From Zingiber officinale (Eukaryota > Streptophyta > Magnoliopsida > Zingiberales > Zingiberaceae): 64,000 nt of DNA. The DNA is taken from the NCBI RefSeq assembly GCF_018446385.1, contig NC_055996.1, positions 132,232,532 through 132,296,531 of the forward strand, read 5' to 3'. Numbering within the stretch: position 1 is the first letter of the stretch; each line of letters begins with the position of its first letter. The notes below the pieces were generated by a model. The model was not told the origin of the DNA and ran no database searches. It saw only the letters and a program-made list of their open reading frames with translations. This document shows positions 34,777-46,361 of the stretch, piece after piece. The position numbers and the translations under genes are program-made.

Positions 34777-35355
34777 TCATCAAACTTGGAATTGATGGCA
34801 GGCTAATCCGAGTTAGGTTTCTCTGGATGTTATAATCGTTCGGCCAACTTCTCGTTCGTGGTCACTGAAAAGCTGCAGGCCTTGGGACAACTGATAGGAT
34901 CTGAACTCTGATCCTGCTTTCAAATGAAGTTACGGCTAGCTTGGTCTTCCACGTCTCTCTGTTGCACTTATTGCTGTATGAAGATAGAAATAATTGATCC
35001 AAGTTGGATTTCTAAACCCGATTGCCATCTGCCTGTGTAAACAATAGCATGTATCATGTCGTACAGCATCAATTAATAAGTTATGTTTAGGATAATATGT
35101 ATAAATTATGTTTTATCTGAAGATTGTTTTTTTATGTTATAAAAAAAAGATTTTCTAAAAATAATATTATATTTTAGGTGAAATCCAACGCCATGAATTT
35201 CCGATCCATAATAAGGAAATGGCAATGAATAGGTACCCGTAGTTTGTTACAACAAACGGGAAGCTTTGACTCACCGACACCTAATTTGTTAGTTGTCACC
35301 ATCAGAAAGTTTTATATTGCAAGCCCGCGTGCCATTGTTGTCGAACCCACCAAAC

Positions 35356-36759
35356 ATGCTCCCGATCGCCGACCCAACGATGGCCGAGACGCAGACGTAC
35401 GGTGACCGCCGGCGAACTCCCCATATCGTCCTCGTCCCAAGCGCCGGGATGGGTCACCTCACCCCCTTCCTGCGCCTCGCGGCCCAGCTCTCCGCCCGCG
35501 ACTGCCGCGTCTCCCTCTTGACCACCCATCCCACGGTCTCCGCCGCGGAGGAACGCCACGTCGACGCTTTCTTCTCCGCGTTCCCCGGCGTCCGCCGCCT
35601 CGACCTCCACCTCCCACTGCTCGACCCATCCGAGCTCGACTGCGCGGACCCCTTCTTCCTCCGCTTCGAATCCATCCGCCGTTCGGCCCACCTGCTCCCG
35701 CGCGTTCTCGCCGACGCCTCGCCGCCAGTTTCCGCCGTGATCGTCGACATCGTGGCGGCGTCCTCCTACCTCCCCGCGGTCGCCGAAATGGGACTCCCCA
35801 GCTATGTCCTCTTCACCTCCTCCGCCGCGATGCTCGCGCTCTGCGCCTACTTTCCCACCTACCTCGCGACGAAGAACACTTTCGGCGTCGGCGACATCGA
35901 CATCCCCGGGGCGGGCAGGGTGCCGAAGTCCAGCGTCCCCATGCTGCTGCACGACCCAAACCAGCTCTTCGCGAAGCAATTCCTGGAGAACGGGCAAGCG
36001 CTCCCAAAAGCCGACGGCATTTTAGTGAACACCTTGCATGCGTTGGAGCCCGAGGTGCTCGCGGCGCTGAACGAGGGGAAAGTGACGCCCGATCTGCCTC
36101 CGGTCTTAGCGATCGGGCCGATCCTACCGGAGATGAGCGGGGAAGGGGAGTCCTTCTCGGCGCCGCTCGCTTGGCTGGATAGGCAGCCGGACAGATCGGT
36201 GGTGTACGTGAGCTTTGGGAGCCGAACGGCGATGCCGGCGGAGCAAATAAGGGAGTTAGGGATCGGGCTGGAGAGGAGCGGGTTGAGATTCCTGTGGGTG
36301 GTGAAGAGCAAGATGGTGGATCGGGCGGAGTTAGAGGTGGGGTTGGAGGAGCTGCTGGGGGAGGAATACCTGGCTAAGATCAAGGACAGGGGGATGGTGG
36401 TGAAGGATTGGGTAGAGCAGGCGGAGATCCTGCGGCACCGGGCGGTGGGAGGCTTCGTGAGCCACTGCGGCTGGAACTCAGTGACGGAGGCGGCACTGTA
36501 CGGGGTGAGGATCCTGGCGTGGCCGATCGCCGGCGACCAGAGGGTGAACGCAGCGGTGGTGGCGCGGGGCGGACTGGGGATTTGGGTGGAAGGGTGGAGC
36601 TGGCAGGCAGAAGAGCCAATAAAGGCAGAGGAGATAAGCGAGCGGTTGAAGGATCTGATGGCCGTGGAGGGGCTGAGGGCGATGGGAGGCGCGGCGGCAG
36701 ATGTCGGAGGAACCTCCTACCAAATGCTAACGCGCTTCGTCGAGAGCTTAAAGCTTTAA
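35356..36759 (+). CDS. UDP-glycosyltransferase, UGT708 (C-glycosyltransferase)-like
   Basis: An intronless family-1 UGT. ATG 35356 gives 467 aa; the ATG at 35380 (MAETQTYGD, 459 aa) is the better start, because the duplicated pseudogene keeps only that ATG. The N-terminal acceptor domain has VLVPSAGMGHLTPFLRLAAQL with the catalytic-type His; then come VLFTSSAAMLALC, GVGDIDIPG, KSSVPMLLHDPN and VVYVSFGSR. The C-terminal PSPG sugar-donor box runs from WVEQAEILRHRAVGGF through SHCGWNSVTEAALYG to the final GDQ, whose Gln suits UDP-glucose. The pattern closely follows plant UGT708 enzymes, which add C-linked glucose to 2-hydroxyflavanones or similar phenolics in the cytosol. The actual acceptor is unproven. 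It lies 580 bp behind the methyltransferase and was duplicated with its 3' end. Confidence 0.93.
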   Translation: MLPIADPTMAETQTYGDRRRTPHIVLVPSAGMGHLTPFLRLAAQLSARDCRVSLLTTHPTVSAAEERHVDAFFSAFPGVRRLDLHLPLLDPSELDCADPFFLRFESIRRSAHLLPRVLADASPPVSAVIVDIVAASSYLPAVAEMGLPSYVLFTSSAAMLALCAYFPTYLATKNTFGVGDIDIPGAGRVPKSSVPMLLHDPNQLFAKQFLENGQALPKADGILVNTLHALEPEVLAALNEGKVTPDLPPVLAIGPILPEMSGEGESFSAPLAWLDRQPDRSVVYVSFGSRTAMPAEQIRELGIGLERSGLRFLWVVKSKMVDRAELEVGLEELLGEEYLAKIKDRGMVVKDWVEQAEILRHRAVGGFVSHCGWNSVTEAALYGVRILAWPIAGDQRVNAAVVARGGLGIWVEGWSWQAEEPIKAEEISERLKDLMAVEGLRAMGGAAADVGGTSYQMLTRFVESLKL

Positions 36760-36829
36760 TTGTAATGATCATTCTCTCAAAATTTGCAACTCAATCGAAA
36801 TCTGCACGATAATTCCTTCTAACGATAAT

Positions 36830-37852
36830 TCCTTCTAATTTTTATTATATTAGTTTCTAGTGGTAGACCATTAAGCCTAGCTCCCTTAATAACCCTTATT
36901 ATTAAAGTACGAAGATAGTACACATGATCATTTCTAATGTCACTTTCTATAAAAGATTTAAAGATGATTGATAAGGATGTCAGGTTTTAGTTACGATCTA
37001 AGTATATTTTTTTTAAAAAAAAAGGCATGAAGAAATTGTTCAAGTATCATTGTGTGATGAAGTATGTATCAATTTGGAACAGTTTGTTTGTGATTTCATG
37101 ACTTATTGATTTCGATTCTTTAGTGTCAATAATTTATTTTATTCACTGTTAGCTAACTCCTTTGCCCAATAATTTATTGTCTCTCTTTGTTCTCATCTTT
37201 TGCTTTGATATGTCAATACCTAATATATATCCATGTGTTATCTTGTTGATTGAACATTTTGTGAATTTAGTTATAAGTATTGTCGTGGTGTCCTTATAAT
37301 TTTGTTTTTGTTTTGTCTATCAAACTTTGCCTCCAGGAAATAAGCTTGTCGTATAGTGATTAAATTCGACTGAGTTAGTAGATGGAGTATGTAGCATGTT
37401 GACTGTAATTATGAGCATGTTTTATATATAAAGACAATTTTCCAAGAACAAAGCATATATCAAATTCCTTGTCTGTTTTCAACATTTGTCTAGACAAGTT
37501 CTTGTCATTTTGTCAATTCTGCCTATAACTCAGCAAGTCCGCATCCTAAATCGATATTTGAATAGCTGATTTGTTATGAGCTCCTCAGGCTCCAGGTTTA
37601 GATGCATTTTTCGCAGGTATAGTTGATTTCTTATTACCATGAGTATTTTTTAAGAATGTTCTTGATTGATTATTTATAAACTCAATGACAAGGTCAATGA
37701 AATTCATTGATCTAATAGACATGCACTGGCAGAGTAAACTTATTCTGCGAATTTAAAGCTACGTGTATAAGTTTTCCAATGAAAGTTACCAAGACAACTC
37801 TAAGTTAGTTAACTTGCTTGTATTGCATAAGTTTTATTTCTTAGACTATAAG
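36830..37852. other. AT-rich spacer between UGT gene and Tat element
   Basis: No gene recognised. The segment directly before 37853 was the pre-insertion neighbour of the sequence after 48566, so part of it may belong to the same CACTA remnant. No CACTA left end (cactacaacaaa) was found. Confidence 0.4.
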
Positions 37853-37857
37853 TTGGT

Positions 37858-38716
37858 TGATCTGGTGGTAAGGACGGGGGGGGGGGGGCCCTCGTTGAAG
37901 GGAGGTCAATGACACGTGGAGGTCAATGGTCAAGAGGGTCAACCCCAAGGTTGTACCGAGCGGAGTGGCATGCTGACCGAGCATTCGACCGACCGGACAT
38001 CCGGACAAGCGTCTCCCGGACCGGATGAAAGACATCCCGACCAGGGGTCGGGTTTCCGATGCTCAAGGAGAAAGAGTCTATGGGTCGGGCGGACAGGCCG
38101 CTCGGCCGGCCACAGGGCAATAAGGCGCAATTCCATCCGAGCACATGAGCAGGGCTTCCCCGCCCAGGCCGAGGTATGCGCATTCCCGGAGGCCATGAGC
38201 GCCGAGCGGCTGGTCCGCTCGGCCCGAGAGCAGGTAAGAGCGCTATGAGACAAAAGGGACAGTTGATAACATCATCCTCGAGACGCCTGCCGCCGACAAA
38301 CAGTATGGCTGGCGGCCGGAGAGGACGGAGTATCGTATGGTGGAAGCTTCCACCGTCATATCAGGGATATGCTCGGACGATTGCGGAATGGCGTCAGACA
38401 TGCTTTTTTGACACAATCCTACTGAGGTATGTTTGGGGAAGCGTGCACGCATCGAGAAGCGTGCCCGCGCCTCCCCGGGGTCCTATATAAGAATCCCCAG
38501 ACTTCGACGGAGGTATGCGATTCTCATCACTGTAGCCACAGTAGCGTTGCTTCCCTTCTGCTTCATTGCCTGACTTGAGCGTCGGAGGGTCATCGCCGGG
38601 AAACCCCTCCCGGCTCGGCTTCTTTGCAGGTCCGCCGGAGGTCTACACCATCATCAGAAGACAACGGAGAGCGCCACGTCCCCAGCGTCCATCGACTCAG
38701 CGCTCGGACAGGATCA
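37858..38716 (+). repeat. 5' LTR of the Tat element
   Basis: 859 bp; TATA-like ctatataa at about 38483-38490 with the transcript start expected shortly after. A run of 13 G (37876-37888) replaces a mixed sequence in the 3' LTR. Confidence 0.92.
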
Positions 38717-38719
38717 AAT

Positions 38720-38738
38720 TGGCGCCGTCTGTGGGAAC
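38720..38738 (+). other. Primer-binding site of the Tat element
   Basis: The sequence tggcgccgtctgtgggaac begins three bases after the LTR; this motif is usual in Tat-type gypsy elements. Confidence 0.82.
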
Positions 38739-38855
38739 GCACCTGAATCCGAGCAGAGACGATGGAAGAAGCTGGACGCCAACTCATGGTGACGCTCTCT
38801 CCCGAAGAATTAGACGCGCTCTCCCGAAGAATTAGACGCGCTCATCCAAGCGCGG

Positions 38856-40268
38856 GTGGCCAAGATAGTCGAGCAGCAGCAAAAGGCTCAAGCCGATCGG
38901 TTAGCGCAACAGGCAACGTCGGCATCAGGCGGTCGGGCGGCACCAGACGACCGGCCGGAGCAGCTCTCAATATGGGGTCAGAACAAAGGTCCGACCGGCA
39001 CTCAGGTGGAAGCTCTGCCCGCCCCGATACCGTTCCATCGGGCTTTATTCCAAACGCCGTTAGAAGTCGCTCAGGCCAACCTCAACCGAGGATCTTCGTC
39101 AGACGAAGGCCCCGCGCGGGACAATAGAAAAGGCAAGGCGCCACGGACAGACTCGTCCCCCGAGCCGATCAATAGACACTTCTCCGAGGCCATCTTGCGC
39201 GACCCACTACCAAGGCATTACGCGCCCCCGGCGATCGGGGAATACAATGGGACAACTGACCCTGACGACCATCTGGGTAAGTTCGACAACACAGCCACTT
39301 TACATCAATATACAGATGGGGTGAAGTGCCGAGTGTTCCTCACCACCCTTTCTGGGTCGGCGCAACGGTGGTTCCGGAGGCTGCCGGACGGATCAATAAC
39401 AAGCTTCAAAGAGTTCCGCACGGCCTTTCTCCACCACTTCGCAAGCAGCAGATGCTATCAGAAAACCAGCGTCAGCCTATTCGCCATCAAGCAAGGATCG
39501 AAGGAGTCGCTCCGAGCTTACATCCAACGCTTCAACCAGGTGGCCATGGACATCCCGACGGTCACCTCAGAAACTATGATGAACGCGTTCACACAGGGGC
39601 TTGTGGACGGTGAGTTCTTCCGATTGCTTATCCGAAAGTCGCCTCGCAGCTACGACCACATGCTGAACAAAGCCAACGAGTACATCAATGTGGAGGAAGC
39701 TCAGATGACAAGGAAAAAAGAAATACCCTCCGAGCCACCATCCTCAGCCGAGCGAAAGCCACCCACTACTCATCAACCACTGAGAGGACCACGGGCAGAA
39801 GCAGCCCGTCCTCATCAGCACACAAGGTCGCACGCCGTCCAGCAGGTGGCAGCCGATCGGCACAAGCCCAAGGGGAAGGTATGGACTCCCATGTTTTGTT
39901 CGCTCCATCAGTCAGCAACTCACAACACCTGCGACTGTCAGAGCCTCCCCCCAATCGTTCATCCTACGCCGAGAAGCTATCGCCGTCGAGCACCTTCGCC
40001 AAATCGACGACATCAACACCAAAGTCCCGCCCTGCGTATAGAAAGGAGATCTCCCGAGCGGCAACATAACCAGCAGCACAGGGCCATTCCTCGGGCATCG
40101 CATGAACGACCCCGACCATCCGCTCGGGAGGAGGAGAATAGAGGCAATGCGTCGAGGGGTGAAATCAACATCATCGCCGGAGGGCCGACCGGAGGCGACT
40201 CCAGCAGGGCAAGGAAGGCACACGCCAGGCAGCTAACGATCCATGCGGTTGGCTGCAGCCAGGAGTAG
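38856..40268 (+). mobile_element. gag region of the Tat element
   Basis: One long open segment with the plant retrotransposon gag domain: YNGTTDPDDHLGKFD, GSAQRWFRRLP, FKEFRTAFLHHF and ESLRAYIQRFNQV. A basic Pro/Arg/His-rich tail follows. It is capsid-like coding sequence of a fossil element. Confidence 0.9.
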
Positions 40269-40269
40269 G

Positions 40270-42700
40270 CGAACGGGCCCGAGATCAGCTTTGGGCCTAG
40301 GGACCTCGAAGGAGTTGAAGTCCCGCATGATGACGCCCTCATCATCCGAGCGGTAATAGCTAACTACACTATTCACCACATTTTTATTGATACAGGCAGC
40401 TCGGTCAACATAATTTTCTGGAAGGGCTTCGACCAATTGCAAATCGACTGAGCCGAGTTGCTGCCGATGACCACCCCCCTCTACGGGTTCACCGGTAACG
40501 AAGTTTTGCCAGTCGGACAGGTCCGGCTGGCTATCTCACCGGAGGAGGAGCCACTCAGAAGAACACGGACCGCCAACTTCATCGTGGTCGACGCTCCCTC
40601 CGCATACAATGTTATCCTGGGGCGACCGATTCTCAACGAGTTCCGAGCGGTTGTCTCCACCTTCTGCCAGAAGATCAAGTTCCCGGTGGAAGACCAAGTT
40701 GGGGAGGTCCGAGGGAATCAGCTTACCGCTCGGTGATGCTATGTAGAGATGGTCCGAGCCGAGACTAAATCCGCTCGGAAAGTGCCACGAGTCGAGGTAA
40801 ACGCTATAACTGAAAAGTCACCTTCTCTAGTTTATGAAGAAAAGGAGGAGGTACAGATCCACCCTGCCCGACCGGAGGCCATGACTTTCATAGCATCCGA
40901 CCTGGAAGCAAGCCAGAAAGAGAAGCTAATCAGATGCCTCCAGAAAAATTGCGACGTTTTCGCTTGGTCGACCCACGAGTTGCTAGGAGTCTCGCCGAGC
41001 ATAGCGCAGTACGAGCTTCACGTCCGACCGGATGTTCGGCTGGTAAAGCAAAGGAAGAGGGACTTCAGTGCTGAACAGAATATCATCATCCGAGCGGAGG
41101 TGGAGAAGCTCTTGGAGGCCGACCACATATGAGAGGTGCAGTTCCCGAGCTGGCTCGCAAACGTGGTGCTGGTCTCCAAACCAGGCAACAAATGGAGAGT
41201 CTGCATTGACTTCCGGGATCTGAACAAGGCCTGCCCGAAAGACTTCTACCCTCTGCCCCGGATCGATCAACTAGTAGACTCCACAACCGGGTGCGAGCTG
41301 ATATGTATGTTGGATGCTTATCAGGGCTACCATCAAGTGCCGCTCGCCCGAGGAGACCAAGAGAAGGTCAGTTTCGTCACTGCAGACGACACTTATTGTT
41401 ACAACGTAATGCCGTTCGGGCTGAAGAACGCAGGAGCTACCTACCAGCGGCTAGTGGACAAGGTATTCCGAGAGTAAATCGGGCGCAACTTAGAAGTATA
41501 CGTAGATGATATACTTATCAAATCCTTCCGAGCGGCGGACCTTTATGCGGATTTGGAAGAAAATTTCCAGACACTAAGGAGATACGGGGTCAAGCTGAAC
41601 CCCTAGAAGTGCTTGTTCGGAGCAAAGGGCGGGTGTTTCTTGGGCTATATTGTGATCGAGCGGGGCATAGAGGCGAATCCCAACAAGGTGAAAGCATTGC
41701 AAGATATGCCTCCTCCCAGAAATCTTCGAGAAGTACAGCGCCTCACCGGTCAGATAACGACGCTTTCACGATTCATTTCCCGAACGGCCGATCGAAGCCT
41801 CCCTTTCTTCAAGATTCTGCGCAAAGCTACCAAATTTCAATGGGACGAGGAATGCGATCGGGCATTCGAGGAGCTGAAGACTTATCTCAATTCTCTGCCC
41901 GTGCTGGCCAAACCGGCTGTAGGAGAGCCGCTCCGTATTTACTTGTCTTCGACCGAGCATGCTGTCGGCTCGGCATTAGTGAGACCGAACAGCGAAGAGC
42001 AGCCCGTGTACTTCTTAAGTCACATTCTAAAGGATGCTGAATCTCGCTACACTGGTATCGAGAAATTGGCTTTTGCCTTGATCCTCGCAGCGCGGAGATT
42101 GCGCCCTTATTTTTTTGGCGCATACAATCATCGTGATGATGAACAGCCCGCTGGTAAGGGTGCTCCTGAATCCAGAAGCGTCCGGGCGGCTCATCAAGTG
42201 GACAACGGAGCTGAGTGAATTCGACATTCAGTATCAACCCCACTCGGGGATTAAGGCACAGTCTTTGGCAGATTTCGTGACCGAGGTGCAAAATCCTGAG
42301 CCCGAAGCTATGTGGAAAGTATTTGTGGGCGGATCGTCCACTCGGCTCGGAAGCGGAATTGGTATCCTGTTACTTTCCCCTCAAGAAGAGAGGATACACC
42401 TATCCGTCCGGCTGGACTACCAAGCAACCAATAATGAAGCGGAGTATGAGACCCTCATAGCCGGCCTGCAGGCCGTGTGGTACGTGGGAGCCAGCCTGGT
42501 GACGCTATTTTCAGACTCCCAGTTGACTGCTCAGCAGCTCTCAGGGTCCTTCGAGATAAACAACGCGAGGCTCAGGCTCTACGCGGAGGCCTTTGAAAAG
42601 CTCAAGACCAACTTCGTCAAAGTTGTCATACAAAAGATCCCTCAAGCTGAGAACCAGTCTGCGGACGAGCTAGCCAAGCTCGCCAGTTCGATATCGCCGA
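40270..42700 (+). mobile_element. Protease, reverse transcriptase and RNase H regions of the Tat element
   Basis: A protease-like segment (IDTGSSVNIIF, AYNVILGRP) comes first. The reverse transcriptase follows, with WRVCIDFRDLNKACPKD, DAYQGYHQV and MPFGLKNAGATYQ. Then come RNase H (NNEAEYETLIAGLQA) segments. The order is that of gypsy elements. Several interruptions lie across the region; it is not functional as it stands. Confidence 0.88.
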
Positions 42701-42849
42701 TCATCATCAAGCAACCAATCGAGCAAGTGTCCCTGGTGGCGCACATCGACCGGATGGAAGGCCTCACATTCCCGAGCGATTGGAGGACATCCATAATAGA
42801 ACTTCTGCGATTGGAGGCCACGCCGTCCGATCGGGAGAAAGCCCAGCTG

Positions 42850-44007
42850 TTGAGGAGGAGAGCCGACCGGTTCACGCTCATCGGGGATCAACTTTACAAG
42901 AAGGCGTTCTCCCGGGCGCTGCTAAAGTGTGTCAGCTCGGAGGACGCAGAGTACATTCTCCAAGAGGTACACCAAGGATCTTGCGGAGGTCATCCGGGCG
43001 GCCGGTCTTTGGCTAGGAAGATCCTGCTGGCCGGATACTTCTGGCCAACTCTACAGGAAGACGTCGCTCGGACCGTCGCTACCTGCTTTTCTTGTCAGAG
43101 GTACCACAACTTCTCCCATAGGCCTACGAAGGAAATGAAGGCGTCCACAGTATCCTGTCCGTTTGACCAATGAGGCATGGATATCGTAGGGCCTTTCCCC
43201 ATGGCGACCGGTCAGCGGAGGTTTCTACTGGTGGCAATCGATTACTTCTCCAAATGGGTCGAAGCCGAACCACTAGCCAAGATAACCGCGCAGATGGTTA
43301 AGAAGTTCATCTGGCAGCATATAATTTGTCAGTTCGACATCCCTCGTTGGCTCATTTCAGATAATGGCCGACAGTTCGTCGATCAGCAGCTCGGAGAATG
43401 GTGCAAGGGGTATGACATTGAACAACACTTCACCTCCGTAGCGTACCCTCAAAGCAATGGTCAAGCCGAAGTGGCCAATCGGGAGATCCTGCGGATACTT
43501 TGGGTTCGGCTCGACCACGTGGGAGGAAGCTGGGTGGACGAGTTGTCGGGCGTACTATGGGTCATTCGCACGACCCCAAAGGAGGGAACGGGGGTAACAC
43601 CGTTCCACTTGGTGTACGGAGGCGAGGCGGTCGTCCCAGTCGAGGTCGGAGTAGAGTCCGATCGGATCCAAAGCTACGATGGGGACAACGCCGAGCGGAG
43701 GCAGCTGGAGTTGGACCTAGTTGACGAAGCAAGAGCTAAAGCAGCCGTCCGGCTGATGGCGTACAGGCAGAGAATGAAGCAGAATTACAACAGACGTGTA
43801 ATTCCCAGAGCCTTCCAGGTCGGAGATCTTGTGTGGAAGAAGGTGAAGTCGGTCGACGATGTGAGCAAGATGGAAGCTCCCTGGGCGGGGCCCTTCAGAG
43901 TCGTCGAGAAGCTCCGATCGGGTGCATACTACCTGGAAGATGAGGACGGACGGCGACTAGATCGACCATGGAGCACAAACCACCTCCAGCCGTGCCGTGC
44001 TGGATAA
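42850..44007 (+). mobile_element. Integrase region of the Tat element
   Basis: A zinc-binding-type segment (HQGSCGGHPGGRSLARKI ... CFSCQRY) and the integrase core (MDIVGPFPMATGQRRFLLVAID, SDNGRQFVD, AYPQSNGQAEVANRE) are followed by a C-terminal part without a chromodomain, as in Tat elements. The region is interrupted. Confidence 0.88.
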
Positions 44008-44119
44008 AAGGTGCACCAGTGTAATTCATTTCATGTATGTTCCGTTCGTCTGTATCCTTTGGCTGCAGGATTGAAGATAAGAAAAATTGTGAAGAGTCTG
44101 AGCGTTATTCGCCGAACGG

Positions 44120-44515
44120 TAAACTACGTGAAGACCGTCGAGCGGCGACGTTAAACTCTAGAGTCGAACCGGCGACTATAAATCCCCCGGCTCGAAGACC
44201 GTTGAGCGGCAACGTTAAACTCTAGAGTCGAACCGGCGATTATAAACCCCCCGGCTCGAAAACCGTCGAGCGGTGACGTTAAACTCTAGAGTCGGACCGG
44301 TGACTATAAACCCCCCGGCTCGAAGACCGTCGAGCGGCGACGTTAAACTCTAGAGTCGGACCGGCGACTATAAACCCCCCCGGCTTGAAGACTGTCGAGC
44401 GACGACGTTAAACTCTAGAGTCGGACCGGCGACTATAAACCCCCCGGCTTGAAGATCGTCGAGCGGCGACGTTAAACTCTAGAGTCGAACCGGCGACTAT
44501 AAACCACCCGGACGG
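44120..44515 (+). repeat. 64-65-bp tandem array, about six copies
   Basis: The word ttaaactctagagtcg recurs at 44151, 44215, 44279, 44343, 44408 and 44472. Each unit also holds cgactataaacccccc. The array lies between integrase and antisense ORFs, where Tat elements often carry minisatellites. Confidence 0.92.
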
Positions 44516-44863
44516 GACAGCATCGCGCAGAGGCACCTCAGCGAAACGCTAGCAGGAATTCCATATGGACTGGAAAGTCATTTGACCGAGCGACGGAGTT
44601 AAGAAAAAACACTTCAACGAAAAATAGAAAATCCAGGCAGGACGGAAGGTCGTTGACCGATCAGGGAAGTTAAGAAAATACAGCGGAAAAAAGGTCGAGT
44701 GACCGGTCGACACAGTTGCAAGGAGCACTCAAACAAAAGGCTGACAAAGCAAAAGTTGTCATTCTAAAGTTACATTTAAAAGTTCGCCGACCGGGGGAAA
44801 AAGTTACAGATGCAGTTGATTAAAATTAAGGTTTAGCCGATCGTGAGGATTACAGAAAATACT

Positions 44864-45535
44864 TCATTCAAGATAGTTGAAAACATGCTTTGGGATGACG
44901 GTGAGAAGCGCCGCATGCTCCGTAGCAGGGATGACCACGGATTCGGGGAGCTGACCCTTGGACTTCAGATAGTCCGTCGTGGCGGTGATGGCCAACTCGA
45001 AGGCGATGACCATCCGGTGGCAAACCTTCTCCACAAATTCTGCCGAGCGGATGTATGTTTGCCTCAAGGTGGCGACGCGGCCGGACTCCGCCTCTTGGTA
45101 CTCCTTGAAGGCGGCACGGGAAGCATCAAGAGCCTCCTGCAGGGTCTTCAAATCGTCCTTGAGTTTGGTCACCTCGACCGAACGACCCTTCTTCTCGCGG
45201 TCCAGCAGATCCGCCAACTCCTTTACCCACTGTTCCAGGGCGCGGGCCTCCACGTTCTTCGCTTCCAAATCAGAGATGGCGGTATTCTTCCGATTGGTTG
45301 CAAGTTCTATCTTGCGGTCATAAGTTTTGACCTGTTTATCGAGCTGGTCCAGCATGTAGGCATGGTCGGTCGTCTTCTTTCGCTCGGCCTCTAATAGGTC
45401 CTTGGTTTTTGCGAGCTCCTTCTGCAGCTCGGCATAAGAAGGGCCTCGAGAAGAAGACGGGCCGCCCGGACTCCTCAGTCTCTTCAGCTCCTCCTCCACC
45501 ATTGCCAAGCGGTTGGCGACAGCAATGTTTTCCAC
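44864..45535 (-). mobile_element. Antisense coiled-coil ORF of the Tat element
   Basis: A 223-codon open segment on the strand opposite gag-pol. It is rich in Glu, Lys and Leu with heptad-like spacing (ELQKELAKTKDLLEAERK, WVKELADLLDREKKG), suggesting a coiled coil. It is probably a distal part of the antisense gene. Confidence 0.7.
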
Positions 45536-45656
45536 CCATCTATGATATACACAGGAATGTTAAAAGGTCGACTGGGAAGGTTACATAAAAGAGCAGAAAT
45601 GAAGCTTACCCCTGTGGACTGGTGCATGTGACTGTCAGCCAGTTTGTCAAGCGGTA

Positions 45657-46328
45657 TCATGGCCACACGGGCCCGTGCATCCGCCCACATCTCAGTAAGG
45701 GACCCTTGATAGTGATCATATGTTCAGGAGCCGTCGGTTGATCGGACTCGGCCATAAACGCCTCAGTGGGGAGGTGCAGGGTGGCCCTAATAGTGCGGCG
45801 CCGGCCCGGAGTCGTGTGAGCGGACGCCGAGGGATCGGAGGCCGGGCTAGACATGGTGGATAGAATGCCCGAGCGGCGAACTCGGTGGGGTACAGGAGGA
45901 AGAGAGCTGATCGACACCGCTTCGAGGGGGTTCGCAGGCGGATCCAGTTGGGAGGGGGTCCGGTCGGAGGAGAGTGCCTCGACCGATGGTGCTTTGCCGC
46001 GTTGAGATGCGGTGCCCGTCCGCTCGGACGCTTGCACTGGGGAGGTGGCCGAACGGAGAGACACCTCAACACGTCATCTTTTCCTGTCGAGCGGGAGCTC
46101 GTCCTCCGGATCGGAGTCTTCCTCCCAAACGGTCGGTTCTTTGCTAGAAGTTGCACCGCCAGCCGCATCCACAGGTGAAGCCTGAGCGGCCGACTCCCCT
46201 GCATTTGTCTCGCTCTCACCCTCGTGAGAGCCGACCGGAGCAATGCCCAACTGCTCCATTTCCTTGGCCGCTGCCGCCTCGAGCGCGGCTGCCTTTTTCT
46301 TCAAAATCCTGAACAGCACAGACTCCAT
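45657..46328 (-). mobile_element. Low-complexity antisense segment of the Tat element
   Basis: Open antisense stretches rich in Ser, Pro, Arg and acidic residues, including KKKAAALEAAAAKEMEQLG. They link the coiled-coil and the upstream antisense ORF and may be parts of one spliced transcript. No domain was recognised. Confidence 0.5.
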
Positions 46329-46361
46329 TACGATGTTCGCTGCAAGGAAAGGAGAAGGAAA

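Noticed and set aside
35293-35355. Upstream extension of the UGT reading frame
   Set aside because: The frame is open but starts with TTG, and the first ATG is at 35356; duplicates show no conservation of this part as protein.
44120-44515. Regularly spaced repeats resembling a CRISPR array
   Set aside because: The units are contiguous with no unique spacers and lie inside a plant LTR retrotransposon.
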